From Natronosalvus caseinilyticus (GTDB taxonomy: Archaea; Halobacteriota; Halobacteria; Halobacteriales; Natrialbaceae): a stretch of 64,000 bases of DNA. Location: assembly GCF_017357105.1 (NCBI RefSeq), contig NZ_CP071596.1, positions 1,364,001 to 1,428,000 of the forward strand. The letters are read 5' to 3'. The position numbers and the translations under genes are program-made. The notes under the pieces were generated by a model. The model searched no databases, had not been told where the DNA came from, and worked only from the letters and a program-made list of their open reading frames with translations. Of the stretch, positions 52,368 to 60,974 are shown one piece after another (positions within the stretch are counted from its first letter, which is position 1; each line of letters begins with the position of its first letter).

Positions 52368-52490
52368 ATGAGCGAGAGTAAGCGTGATGAGCGAGGACGG
52401 TTTACCCCCATACACTCCGAACGCGATGTCCTCGCAGCGGTCGAAAAACACGAACCTGCGGGGACAAGTGAAGGACCGACTTGCCGATAA
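52368..52490 (+). pseudogene. start of a helix-turn-helix regulator gene, truncated
   Basis: An ATG at 52368 reads MSESKRDERGRFTPIHSERD, then VLAAVEKHEPAGTSEGPTCR and a stop. The phrase RDERGRFTP...DVLAAV is the usual opening of a haloarchaeal HTH protein family, but the HTH itself is missing. A frameshift into the next gene's frame would join it to the 165-residue protein. Confidence 0.45.
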
Positions 52491-52881
52491 GCAGGTGATG
52501 GCGAAGTACAAATACCGTGGAGATGAGGCCGAGCGTAACGACCCACGGGAGTTCTGGGGATTCACCAGCTACGGGATCACCCTCGTAGATGAGTACAGCT
52601 ACCTCCGGTACGTCCCGGTTTTGCGTGCCCTACAGGAAAATCTCTATTTCACCGAGAAAATCGAACGCCGTCAGGATGCGCCGCGACCAGACTTGCCAGA
52701 AGACGTTAGTGAAGCCCTCAAAATTCCAGAAATCGACGACGAAACAGCGGCCATTATCGATGACGTGCTCGCTGCCCGAGAACAGGGTGGCAGCCAGCTA
52801 TTCGATGCTCCCCCTATTGAGCCGGATGAAGATGTTGAAACCAAAGACGGTGCAGACCGGCCTCTCGACGAACTCATCTAG
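52384..52881 (+). CDS. winged-helix-like regulator, probably fused by a frameshift
   Basis: 165 residues. The middle (REFWGFTSYGITLVDEYSYL, then RYVPVLRALQENLYFTEKIE) resembles the wing and C-terminal helix of haloarchaeal ArsR-like regulators, whose HTH would lie in front. The N-terminal 45 residues overlap, in another frame, the truncated HTH start at 52368. Together these look like one regulator broken near 52480. The C-terminus is acidic and typical of haloarchaea. Confidence 0.55.
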   Translation: MMSEDGLPPYTPNAMSSQRSKNTNLRGQVKDRLADKQVMAKYKYRGDEAERNDPREFWGFTSYGITLVDEYSYLRYVPVLRALQENLYFTEKIERRQDAPRPDLPEDVSEALKIPEIDDETAAIIDDVLAAREQGGSQLFDAPPIEPDEDVETKDGADRPLDELI

Positions 52882-52964
52882 TCCTCTGATTGTTGTCGAA
52901 TTATAAAACAGGCCGGTGGTCAGAGGGTGGGTTCTGCAACCATCGATCCTCCGGAGGTCCTTGA

Positions 52965-53000
52965 GTCGAGAAAACCTACGCCAAGACGCCGCCCCAGCAG
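52965..53000. repeat. 36-bp near-copy of the coupling-ATPase 3' end
   Basis: GTCGAGAAAACCTACGCCAA and the next 16 bases match 52125-52163 in the ATPase gene with one substitution and a 3-base gap. The surrounding 280 bp (52882-53164) hold no gene. Confidence 0.55.
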
Positions 53001-53164
53001 TCACGCTCCTTCTGACAGCAACTCGGGAGTTCATCGAGTCTCTGCAAGATACAGGGCGCGGAGCTTGCAGAAACTGGTAATGGATCGTCCACATCGCAAC
53101 CTTCCTTCCCAGTCACTACCTCAACGCCATGCCGACAAGAGCCGCTTTTCGTGGATAGCGGCCC

Positions 53165-53764
53165 TCAACGGAACGGACTGTCCCAGTCGCCGCCGTGGAC
53201 GAGTTCCTCGACGTTCTTCCGTTGGCGAGTATCGGCCGAACTCTCGACTTGCTCATCCATAGGATGGCCGACAACGATCGCGCCGATGGGGTCATACGCC
53301 TCAGGCACGTCGAAGGCGTCCCGAAGCGCTGGCCAGTCCTCGTCAGGGATGCCGAAAAACAGCGCACCGAGTTCCTCGGCGACGGCGGCGTGGAGGATAT
53401 TCAATGCGGCCATCCCCGTGTCGATATACCAGTACGGCACCGGCCAGCGCGATTCCTCTCGGTCGGTCCACCCCTTGTCCGGCTCGGCGTACCGGTCGAG
53501 ATAGGCGTCCTTGCAGGCGAACGGTATGACCACCAGCGGTGCCCGACGGATGCGTTCGGGCTGGGCGTTGTGTTCGTTGGTAGCCCAGAAACGCTCGCGA
53601 TCTTCGGGTGACTCCAGCGCGAGGAAGGTGAAGCCCTGGCTAAACCCGGCCGAGGGACCCTGCAAACCGGCGCTGACGATCCGTTCGACCGTCTCGTCAT
53701 CGATGGACTCGTCGCGAAAGTTCCGGACCATCCGACGGCGGTGGATGACCTCGTAGTAATCCAT
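53165..53764 (-). CDS. nitroreductase-family flavoprotein
   Basis: 199 residues. The FMN-binding pattern is complete: YEVIHRRRMVRNFRDESIDD, then AGLQGPSAGFSQGFTFLALE, then IDTGMAALNILHAAVAEELG and FFGIPDEDWPALRDAFDVPE. Such enzymes reduce nitro compounds, quinones or flavins with NAD(P)H. It is 230 bp from the DoxX gene on the same strand, so the two may share a redox role. Confidence 0.85.
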   Translation of the reverse strand: MDYYEVIHRRRMVRNFRDESIDDETVERIVSAGLQGPSAGFSQGFTFLALESPEDRERFWATNEHNAQPERIRRAPLVVIPFACKDAYLDRYAEPDKGWTDREESRWPVPYWYIDTGMAALNILHAAVAEELGALFFGIPDEDWPALRDAFDVPEAYDPIGAIVVGHPMDEQVESSADTRQRKNVEELVHGGDWDSPFR

Positions 53765-53868
53765 ACTGGGTCAGTTCGAACTCGCCTGCTATAGTACTGT
53801 AGGATGCCGACGTGAAGGGTCAGCTGGTGGGTTCGGTCGGCGTTCTACAGATGAGCAAGGCGAGTGCC

Positions 53869-53899
53869 TCGAGGCTTGACCCCGAGGCGGTTCACGCCC
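53869..53899. repeat. short hairpin repeat, copy 2
   Basis: GCCTCGAGGCTTGACCCCGA followed by GGCGGTTCAC resembles 28782-28811. The outer GCCTCG/CGAGGC stem is conserved in both places. The rest of 53765-53995 holds no gene. Confidence 0.35.
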
Positions 53900-53995
53900 G
53901 CGTAGTTATCGAGGACGACCATCCTGCCTGAATCGTGCCTACGACTCCCGTCCCTACCGTAACCGGGGCAACTACTGTTGCTCGTACTTCGATGG

Positions 53996-54364
53996 CTAGA
54001 ACGACGGTAGGTAAAATCTCGTCACGAGGAGTCCGACGGTGAGATAGATCGCTGGCCCGATGAATCTCCAGAACGGATCGTCAACCCGGAAGAGATGTGT
54101 CAGGATGGCTCCGGCCATCGTGACGACGATTACCAGTCCGCCGAGAACAGCGAGAATCGGCGCGAACACGAGTCCGACGAGCAAGCCGAGACCCCCAATA
54201 GCCTCGATGCCACCAGTAACGAATCGGAACCACTTTGGATAGCCGTAGCGGTCGAAATCCGCTACCACGAGGTCAATACCGATTAGCTTCGCAATGCCCG
54301 CAGCTAGCATGATGAGTCCGAGCAACCCTTGCACGAGGAAGATGGCTGTTTCAATTGTGCTCAT
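53996..54364 (-). CDS. DoxX-family membrane protein
   Basis: 122 residues with four membrane segments (AIFLVQGLLGLIMLAAGIAK; ATGGIEAIGGLGLLVGLVFA-like GGIEAIGGLGLLVGLVF; ILAVLGGLVIVVTMAGAILT; IGPAIYLTVGLLVTRFYL). DoxX-like proteins support quinone or sulfur redox at the membrane. It is near two flavin-reductase-type genes and divergent from a bat-type regulator; the shared 54365-54542 gap should hold both promoters. Confidence 0.82.
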   Translation of the reverse strand: MSTIETAIFLVQGLLGLIMLAAGIAKLIGIDLVVADFDRYGYPKWFRFVTGGIEAIGGLGLLVGLVFAPILAVLGGLVIVVTMAGAILTHLFRVDDPFWRFIGPAIYLTVGLLVTRFYLPSF

Positions 54365-54542
54365 AGTCTACTTTTCTCACGCGATTCGAATGAGTGTTCA
54401 GTCATACCGTTCCGTCCCTCTCTCCGACGAGAGGCACGGGTTTGTTACGCGTGTTGAGACGACGGAGTTCCCCGTGAATATATTCACCTTTTTAAGTCAA
54501 TAGGAACTCATGCTAAGCCACTCGCCAACCAACTCCGGTGGT

Positions 54543-55169
54543 ATGGTCCGTGTACACCTGAGGGTCGAGATCGGGGCAGACGACGACAACTGGTTGGCTG
54601 GTGTCTCGACCGACTTCTCGGACGCCGAGTTCAAGATTCTGACGAGCCAGCCCGTAGACGATGGCGTGCTCGAGCTGATCGAGGTAACGACATCGGAGGG
54701 GGACGCCATCGTTCGCCGGTTCGACGACGCACCGGAAGTGCGCTCGTACGAAGTACTCCATTCTGACGACGGGATGGTGCTGATCCAGTTGGTGTTTCCG
54801 ATGCCGTCAACGTATGAGGCGAGACGTTCGATGGAGATCCTTCCGCGATTTCCGCTCATCATCCGAGACGGATGGGCATCCGGTGTACAAACTGCCTCAC
54901 AAGAGCAGTTGTCGAAGTTAACTACCGAGCTAGCAGCGGCTCACATTTCGTACGAGATACTGTCGGTAACCCACTCATACGACTCGACCGGACTTCTGAC
55001 CGAGCGCCAGCGGGAGGTCATCACTGAAGCGGTTGAACGGGGCTATTACGACAGTCCCCGCGGCTGTACGCTCGTCGAACTTGCAGAAACGTTGGGGGTC
55101 AACCAATCGGCGGCTAGTGGTGTTCTCCATCGAGCTGAAGGCCGGATTATCAAGGAATTCATCTCGTAG
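54543..55169 (+). CDS. bat-type HTH-10 regulator
   Basis: 208 residues from the ATG at 54543 (MVRVHLRVEIGADDDNWLAG); a start at 54510 is possible. The N-terminal part is an unrecognised beta-rich domain; the C-terminus is HTH-10 (LLTERQREVITEAVERGYYD, then GCTLVELAETLGVNQSAASG, then LHRAEGRIIKEFI). It is like bacterio-opsin activator family regulators, which control redox or light responses. It is divergent from the DoxX gene. Confidence 0.85.
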   Translation: MVRVHLRVEIGADDDNWLAGVSTDFSDAEFKILTSQPVDDGVLELIEVTTSEGDAIVRRFDDAPEVRSYEVLHSDDGMVLIQLVFPMPSTYEARRSMEILPRFPLIIRDGWASGVQTASQEQLSKLTTELAAAHISYEILSVTHSYDSTGLLTERQREVITEAVERGYYDSPRGCTLVELAETLGVNQSAASGVLHRAEGRIIKEFIS

Positions 55170-55565
55170 ACGACGACAGAGGGAGACGAATCGCTCTCGT
55201 CTCATCCGATTGTCGTTGGACACTCGATGACGAATTTGCCGAGAGCGACAGCGCTTGCAGATACTACGTTGCTGCACTCATCCTCAGTATTCAGCACGCG
55301 CCTTCTGACAGAATCTGAGCAGGACGTTCAGCAACTGCTGGATAGTAGGAACCTATCGTTCATCAGCGGATTGATCCCTAGCACACCGTTTCCCTGGTCA
55401 AATCATAAATCCTGTTCAACCCCTGCAGATGTTTCACGGGGTGGCGTTATGTGACTGGTTCCCATAGTAGAATTGAGGTCAACTAACCCATGGCAGACAG
55501 CATATTGCCAGACCTGCAAGTGCTCTCACTACAATTGATGTCTGGTAACCCATTGAGGAGTCATC
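55170..55565. other. intergenic, no gene seen
   Basis: About 400 bp with no convincing frame on either strand. It includes one copy of a short motif GTATTCAGCA (55287-55296) that recurs at 56.9 kb (inverted) and 57.66 kb. Confidence 0.4.
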
Positions 55566-56867
55566 ATGCCTGACACCACACAATCCCTTACCGAACTGCT
55601 CGAGTATCCACTGCTTCAGGCCATTTTCGGGCGACGGTCCCGCCGGTTCGGTCGTGGCCTGTCGATTCCCTCGGGACCGCTGGCGTTTGAATCGGACGCT
55701 GACCCGCTTCCATTATCCGACCTCGAGCAATCGGCCCTCGTCGCTGCCGGGATCGGGGTGAGCGGGTGGCACTACGGGATTCCGTTCGGTCCGCATCGGC
55801 CGGACGAACACACCGACTTCTCGGTTCGGTTGACCGGTCGAACGGCACCGACGGCGGCCGGGATCGGCACACCGGTTCTGTTCTATACCGACGACGACGG
55901 CACATACCTAACGAACACCCGGAGCGTCGAACCGAGCCGACTCCGCGAGGCAATGGACCTCGAAGACGACGCCGGACGCATTATGGCAGTGACCAGAGCG
56001 CACACTGAGAAACTCGACGACGAGCGGGTGGACATCCCCGCCGAGTCCGGTCACATCCTCGAACCGAACCACTGGTGGACCAACACGCCGGGGTCGACGC
56101 TGTTCATGCCCGTCGGCGACGCCAGCGAAGAGATGCTGGCGCTCCTCTGTCTTTTCGTCGAGAACGGCTACGTAATCATGGATGACGAGATCGGTGAACC
56201 GGCCGGCGACCTCGGGCCGTACATCGAATCGGGGTTGTTAGACTCCGATAAGGCGTTCCCGCTGTCCTTCCTCGAACGCGCCACCCTGGAACAGAACTGT
56301 GCCGAGTTGGCGTTCATGGCACACAACATGGTGCTCACGATGCAGGCGATGGGACTTGGCGGATTGTATTTCGCGGGGATCAACGAGCTGAGCCTGTTCG
56401 GTGCCCCGATGCGTGACGATCTCGACGGTCTCGGGTTCCGGTTCGTCGACGATGAGGACTGGACCGTACCGAACCCAGTGGGCCTCGACGACCGGTACGA
56501 GGGCCTCTGTCCACCGTACTACTCAGACATGCACGCGGCGGTCGACGAACTCGTCGAGCGGAAGTTCGGACCGGGCGGCACCTACGACCCGGCGACGCCT
56601 GGTCCGTGGGAGGACAGCGAGGCGGTGAAGCGCTCGATCGAGCCATACGACGACGAGACGGTCGAGTGTCTCGGCGAGATCGCCCAGTACGTCTACGACA
56701 AACACGGGAAGTTCCCGGGGACGGTGCCGACGATGGTGCTGCCTGGTTGCGTCCAGGCACACCATATTGACACGGACTACTACGACGCGTATTTCAAAGC
56801 CGGTGCATACCTCGATACCCATACCGAGCACATGCAGCGATGGCACGAAGAGGAAAGCCCGTCTTGA
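55566..56867 (+). CDS. nitroreductase-like protein
   Basis: 433 residues, longer than a simple nitroreductase. The N-terminal motif LLQAIFGRRSRRFGRGLSIP and ALVAAGIGVSGWHYGIPFGP look like the FMN-binding start of the nitroreductase superfamily; MQAMGLGGLYFAGINELSLF resembles its C-terminal part. The middle is long and unrecognised, and a His/Trp/Asp-rich C-terminus follows (CVQAHHIDTDYYDAYFKAGA). A SagB/ThcOx-type or other oxidoreductase role is possible. Not certain. Confidence 0.6.
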   Translation: MPDTTQSLTELLEYPLLQAIFGRRSRRFGRGLSIPSGPLAFESDADPLPLSDLEQSALVAAGIGVSGWHYGIPFGPHRPDEHTDFSVRLTGRTAPTAAGIGTPVLFYTDDDGTYLTNTRSVEPSRLREAMDLEDDAGRIMAVTRAHTEKLDDERVDIPAESGHILEPNHWWTNTPGSTLFMPVGDASEEMLALLCLFVENGYVIMDDEIGEPAGDLGPYIESGLLDSDKAFPLSFLERATLEQNCAELAFMAHNMVLTMQAMGLGGLYFAGINELSLFGAPMRDDLDGLGFRFVDDEDWTVPNPVGLDDRYEGLCPPYYSDMHAAVDELVERKFGPGGTYDPATPGPWEDSEAVKRSIEPYDDETVECLGEIAQYVYDKHGKFPGTVPTMVLPGCVQAHHIDTDYYDAYFKAGAYLDTHTEHMQRWHEEESPS

Positions 56868-57168
56868 TCGCTCTCACATTCGGGAACGATTACACGGAGG
56901 ACGATCACAGGCATGTCTACTCTATATTCGGCACGCCTGTCCTGGCGGCAATTCAGTAGGTAATGCAGACGCTGCTGAATACAAGGCACGAATGTGCCAC
57001 GAGATGAGAGGGGATCTACGAGAGTTGGGGATCGCTCAGTACAGGCGAGAATGTTGTACGAGATTCAGTTCGGGTTTCGAAGGTAGTGATCACTCAGAAC
57101 AGAGGAGGTGCGTATCAGAGCCAGGCATGCCCGACTGGCGAGGCACGGGATGAGTAGGGGCGTATTCA
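56868..57168. other. intergenic, no gene seen
   Basis: Contains an inverted copy of the motif GTATTCAGCA (56974-56983 as TGCTGAATAC) and no supported frame. Confidence 0.4.
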
Positions 57169-57501
57169 TCAGCGACGTATGCGTCCCAGTATCCGGCTTC
57201 GAACGTCATCGGCGGAAACGTACGTTTGGTTGTCGGTCGGGCCAAGCACTTCCTCAAGGGATTCCCACCCATCCTGCGTTTCGATTTCATAGTCGCCATA
57301 TGCCTCGATCAAGTCATCCGTCGTGGTTGGATAGTCATGAGTTTCGAGTGCTTCATCAAGCTCATCAAGCTGTTCAACAGTGTCGTTGGGTATCGGTTCG
57401 GCCTCATCGGCCCGGGTACGTGCTTCCTCAACTTCTCGCTCTTGCTGGCGTCGCTCTTCGTCATCTGCTTGTTTGTCCCGGCCCTGTTTGTCATCTGCCA
57501 T
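57169..57501 (-). CDS. DUF5789 family protein
   Basis: 110 residues from the ATG at 57501 (MADDKQGRDKQADDEERRQQ). The conserved C-terminal core is LIEAYGDYEIETQDGWESLE then EVLGPTDNQTYVSADDVRSR. Small acidic haloarchaeal proteins of this family are of unknown function; the N-terminal half is a charged coil. It is isolated from other genes. Confidence 0.82.
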   Translation of the reverse strand: MADDKQGRDKQADDEERRQQEREVEEARTRADEAEPIPNDTVEQLDELDEALETHDYPTTTDDLIEAYGDYEIETQDGWESLEEVLGPTDNQTYVSADDVRSRILGRIRR

Positions 57502-58651
57502 CGCGTACAATAGGAGATCGATTCGGATAACGGTGTGGTCGCTCATCGGTGCGACCGCCTCCACAGACCTCTCCTGGGATCGGTACATTCGTATCCATGT
57601 ATGTCGGTTGATCCTGCCCAGTTTGGATGAAGTGAACAAGGTCGATGGGCTGACTAGATCCTCTGTATTCAGCAGGCAACTCTTGTAATCTATTGAGGAT
57701 TACAACAAAACGTACTATTCGCGTTTCAAATCACTCATAATCGGGTTCTACGTCCGGAAGAGTAGGTCTGGTCTCTCTTCGAGGGCCGATTATGAAGATC
57801 GTCTAGGAAAGGTTGCACGATAAGAATCTCCCTCGAGCGTATGACTTGTGACCCAATCGTCGAGTAAGAGGCCTCTCGAGGCGATTAGGGAGCGTTCGCA
57901 TATGTTTTGGTGATTGCCGAGACTGATGGGCGAGCGAGGTCCGTTTCGTGATCGGTACTTGCTGCGTAGATGCAGGACTCGAGGCGTCAAACGTCCATAA
58001 CCGGCTCGAGACGCGCTCTATGGTATGTTTACCTTCTCGGAAAGTGTCTCAGTCTCATCGGTAATTCCAGTGTTGTCTAGCACCCCAAAACCGATAGCAG
58101 GGAACCGATTATGAACTTTTGAATTGTGTACTGGACAGTCACACGTTCGACTCGAGTGGGTGAGTGAGATCCCTGCAGAGAAGGTACTAAACCGCCGAAT
58201 CCAATTTTGTGGATTGGATCTGAGGCTCTCTTCGTGGCGTTTCTTATCCTGGTTACCTCTAACTCGGAAAACGCAAGACAGAAACCGATTATGAACTTTT
58301 GAGAGCGTGACTTTCCCCTCTTTTCGGGTTACTCTCTTTGTCCTGCTCACGCCTCCCTCTGTCCTGGACGCTATCTCGAGCGATAATCGCCTACTCCATG
58401 ATCTCTTCCTAGATTCGTCTTTAGATCACCTTTACACACATCTTCCGGACCACTGTCGTGGTTATGATCGAACGTGTCGCCGTTGATGCGACGGTCGTCG
58501 GCGATCGCAAAGTCGGTGACCTCCTCGGATAGAGTTCGATCTCATCGATTTAGTGGATGGACCGAGGCAGCCGCTCACAAACCTTGGTACGGCAACGCAT
58601 ATTTCCGATTAGAGGAAGTGAGAATAGTTTCCCTCATAATCCTCATAGACC
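57502..58651. other. intergenic with recurring CCGATTATGA sites
   Basis: No gene is supported over 1.1 kb. The decamer CCGATTATGA occurs at 57785-57794, 58105-58114 and 58285-58294, and inverted at 57735-57744. The last two are part of a 20-bp identical repeat (58103-58122 and 58283-58302). A frame at 58018-58350 is only a by-product of this repeat. Confidence 0.5.
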
Positions 58652-59638
58652 TCAGGATGAGCGGACGAGCGGGTCATACCATTCCCGATTCTCCTGGTAC
58701 CAGTCGATGAATTTGGCGACGCCCTGGCGGATGTCGACGCTCGGTTTGTAGCCGAGTAACTCGTTGGCCTTCGAGATGTCGGCGTGGGTGTGTTCGGCGT
58801 CGCCCTCTCGCGGGTCGCTGAACTCGAGCTCGAGACTGGGATCGATTTCGTCGCGGATGACCTCGGCAAGCGTGAGCACGTCGATGGTGTCTGTCGAACC
58901 GACGTTCAGAATCTCGCCGTCTGCACTGTCGTCGGTGAGCAGCTGTTCGTTGACGCCGACGATGTCCTCGATATAGGTGAAATCGCGCGTCTTCGAGCCG
59001 TCGCCATAGATCACCGGGGGCTCGCCGTGGAGACACCGCGAGACGAAGTTCGTCATGGCCATGTTCGGGCGCATTCGTGGCCCGTAGACGGTGAAATATC
59101 GCAGTGAGACCGTTGGTAGGCCATAAATCTCGCTGTAGACGCGCGCGTACTGTTCCGTGGCGAGTTTGGAGACGCCGTAGGGACTGACCGGATTCGTCGG
59201 GTGGTCCTCGTCGTAGGGGAGGTACTCCGGTTTGCCGTAGACAGAGGAGGAAGAGGCGACGACGACGCGCTCGAGATCGTGGTTGCGGGCGGCCTCGAGC
59301 AGATTGACCGTTCCGTCGACGTTGTAGGCGTTGACTTTCGCCGGTTCCTCGACGCTCTTTCGGACGCCGGCTTGGGCGGCCTGGTGGTAGACCACGTCGG
59401 CGTCGGCGACCAGGTCGTCGAGGAGGGACTGGTCGGTGACCGAACCCTCGACGAACTCGTAGCTCGAGTCGGCGCTTTTGGCCACGGACTTCGCCGCGTC
59501 GACGTTGTGTTCCTTGATCCCGAGGTCGTAGTAGGGCTCGAGGTTGTCGAGGACCGTGACGTCGTGGCCGCCGCTGGCTACCCCTTCGGCGATGTGCCCG
59601 CCGATGAATCCTGCGCCACCCGTGACGAGAACGTTCAT
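58652..59638 (-). CDS. NAD-dependent nucleotide-sugar epimerase
   Basis: 328 residues from the ATG at 59638 (MNVLVTGGAGFIGGHIAEGV). NAD motif TGGAGFIGG; catalytic Ser in VVVASSSSVYG; YxxxK in PVSPYGVSKLATEQY; substrate-binding LRYFTVYGPRMRPNMAM and DGSKTRDFTYIEDIVG. It converts UDP-sugar epimers, as in S-layer or lipid glycosylation. No glycosyltransferase is adjacent in the window. A longer frame exists but its extra N-terminus is unlike the family. Confidence 0.92.
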   Translation of the reverse strand: MNVLVTGGAGFIGGHIAEGVASGGHDVTVLDNLEPYYDLGIKEHNVDAAKSVAKSADSSYEFVEGSVTDQSLLDDLVADADVVYHQAAQAGVRKSVEEPAKVNAYNVDGTVNLLEAARNHDLERVVVASSSSVYGKPEYLPYDEDHPTNPVSPYGVSKLATEQYARVYSEIYGLPTVSLRYFTVYGPRMRPNMAMTNFVSRCLHGEPPVIYGDGSKTRDFTYIEDIVGVNEQLLTDDSADGEILNVGSTDTIDVLTLAEVIRDEIDPSLELEFSDPREGDAEHTHADISKANELLGYKPSVDIRQGVAKFIDWYQENREWYDPLVRSS

Positions 59639-59733
59639 TGCTCGAACGAGTACGTTCGGTGATACAAAAAGGAACCGCATTCGCTTCCGGGTTCGCGAAG
59701 CGACTGTTTGTCCTCGTCTTCTCGCGAGCACTC

Positions 59734-59824
59734 ACCACCAGCTGCCAGTCGCACCGATGCATAAGACGCCCAGTGGCAGACTGACCATCGAGAGGTCTGC
59801 CATCTCGTCCTAAAGATCTTCTCG
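59734..59824 (+). pseudogene. decayed copy of the 3' part of the effector gene at 61.0 kb
   Basis: Bases from CACCACCAGCTGCCAGTCGC to CTTCTCGAG match 61281-61375 (inside the 143-residue effector gene) with about 14 changes, one of which gives CCTAAAGA instead of CCTCGATT. It is probably left from a third winged-helix/effector pair. Confidence 0.6.
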
Positions 59825-59826
59825 AG

Positions 59827-59975
59827 TTTCCGTGGACAGTCGTCGTCTTCATCTGCACTCAAGCGCTTCTCCCTATAGATTGCGGAGGACTGCTCGAGAG
59901 ATCCAATAGCCAGTCCCGTCCTCTAGATACCGCCCCCAGTCTGTGTCTCGGTCGTCCCTGTGTGAGAACAACACA
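59827..59975. repeat. 150-bp repeat, copy 1
   Basis: GTTTCCGTGGACAGTCGTCG onward is similar to 62467-62620 (GGTTCCATGGACAGTCGTCG), sharing the blocks GGACTGCTCGAGAGA and TGTCTCGGTCGT. It directly adjoins the decayed effector-gene copy. Confidence 0.6.
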
Positions 59976-60010
59976 CCGATAGCTCGTTCGACATACCAGC
60001 AATGCTTATG

Positions 60011-60042
60011 GTAATACAGACGTAATACAGACGTATGTCTGA
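60011..60042 (+). promoter_or_regulatory. tandem 11-bp operator at the RHH gene start
   Basis: GTAATACAGAC occurs twice head-to-tail (60011-60021, 60022-60032), and CAGACGTATGTCTG then spans the ATG at 60035 as an inverted pair. A repressor here would cover the start codon. Confidence 0.6.
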
Positions 60043-60331
60043 TGCTGACGCTGGGGTTAATGATGACCCCAACATGACAACGATCACGCTGAAGATTCCG
60101 CAGGCGTTCCTCGACGATCTCGATGCGACCTGGCGTGCTGAAAACTTCCCGTCTCGTAGTGAGTTTATCCGTTGGGCGCTCCGAGACGCCGTCAAGCACC
60201 CCTCGTTCTCGCGGAAGGGCTGGAAGGATATCGCTGCCAGCGAGCATCAACTGGCAACCGGCGAGGGACGAACCTATAGCAGCGGCGAGATTCGAGCGCG
60301 TCTGAACGAGGACACGGATGGCAGCCAGTGA
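60035..60331 (+). CDS. ribbon-helix-helix protein
   Basis: 98 residues. The RHH domain reads MTTITLKIPQAFLDDLDATW then FPSRSEFIRWALRDAVKHPS. The C-terminal tail (SEHQLATGEGRTYSSGEIRA) is like that of the ParD-type antitoxin at 45.2 kb. No toxin gene follows, so it may be an orphan antitoxin or a regulator. A tandem repeat over the start codon is its likely operator. Confidence 0.8.
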   Translation: MSDADAGVNDDPNMTTITLKIPQAFLDDLDATWRAENFPSRSEFIRWALRDAVKHPSFSRKGWKDIAASEHQLATGEGRTYSSGEIRARLNEDTDGSQ

Positions 60332-60459
60332 CGGCGAACGGGACCGGAAATCCACCGGTAGTTGCTAGTACGAGTATCTCATCACAGAGCGGATCAGAAG
60401 AAAGGCAATATATTTTGGCTGAAGAAAGGAATATATGTGTTACACCCGTTGGGAGAAGT

Positions 60460-60972
60460 ATGTCAGACGACGCCCACCGTGACGGCCCACCGCCGTTCGA
60501 TCGGCCGTTCGAGGACGAAGATACGAAGCAACGTGTATACGGGGCCGTACTACACGCCCGAGAGCCGATGACGGCTGCCGAGATCGCCGACCGAGCGGAC
60601 TGCTCGGAAGAATCCGCTCGAGCACATTTATCCTTCTATGCCGACCTCGGCATCGTCATACGACACGACGGGCGGCCAGCCAGATACGAGCGCAATGACG
60701 ACTATTTCGAGTGGCGACGGGTGAGCAAACTCTCGCGGGAAAACACCGTCGATGAGTTGCAGAGTCGCGTATCGGAGCTAACCAATCAGATCGAAACGTA
60801 CCGCGATAAATACGAGGCTGGCTCGCCTGCCGACGTCGATGTCCTCGAGTTCGACGCAGTCGACGACATCTACCGAGAGCTTGGTGATTGGGCCACCGCA
60901 CTCGAAGAACGCCGCCTGCACGAACGCGCCCGGAGAAAGGTCGCCGGTTCGACGGCCCCATCACGCGGCTAA
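60460..60972 (+). CDS. winged-helix protein of the pair (copy 2)
   Basis: 170 residues from the ATG at 60460 (MSDDAHRDGPPPFDRPFEDE). The winged helix is PMTAAEIADRADCSEESARA, then HLSFYADLGIVIRHDG. The helical part TVDELQSRVSELTNQIETYR and the end LGDWATALEERRLHERARRK match the architecture of the protein at 23104-23646. A TATA-like stretch (AAGGAATATATG) lies upstream. It starts a two-gene unit. Confidence 0.72.
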   Translation: MSDDAHRDGPPPFDRPFEDEDTKQRVYGAVLHAREPMTAAEIADRADCSEESARAHLSFYADLGIVIRHDGRPARYERNDDYFEWRRVSKLSRENTVDELQSRVSELTNQIETYRDKYEAGSPADVDVLEFDAVDDIYRELGDWATALEERRLHERARRKVAGSTAPSRG

Positions 60973-60974
60973 CG

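Noticed and set aside
58018-58350. 110-codon frame with repeated SKVHNRF
   Set aside because: The repetition comes from the 20-bp DNA repeat; composition is not haloarchaeal (few acidic residues) and there is no coupling to other genes.
58464-58532. Short plus frame MIERVAVDATVVGDRKVGDL
   Set aside because: 22 residues with an early stop and no recognisable continuation in other frames.
57502-58651. Possible CRISPR array
   Set aside because: Repeats are only two full copies 180 bp apart with no regular spacing; no cas genes anywhere in the window.
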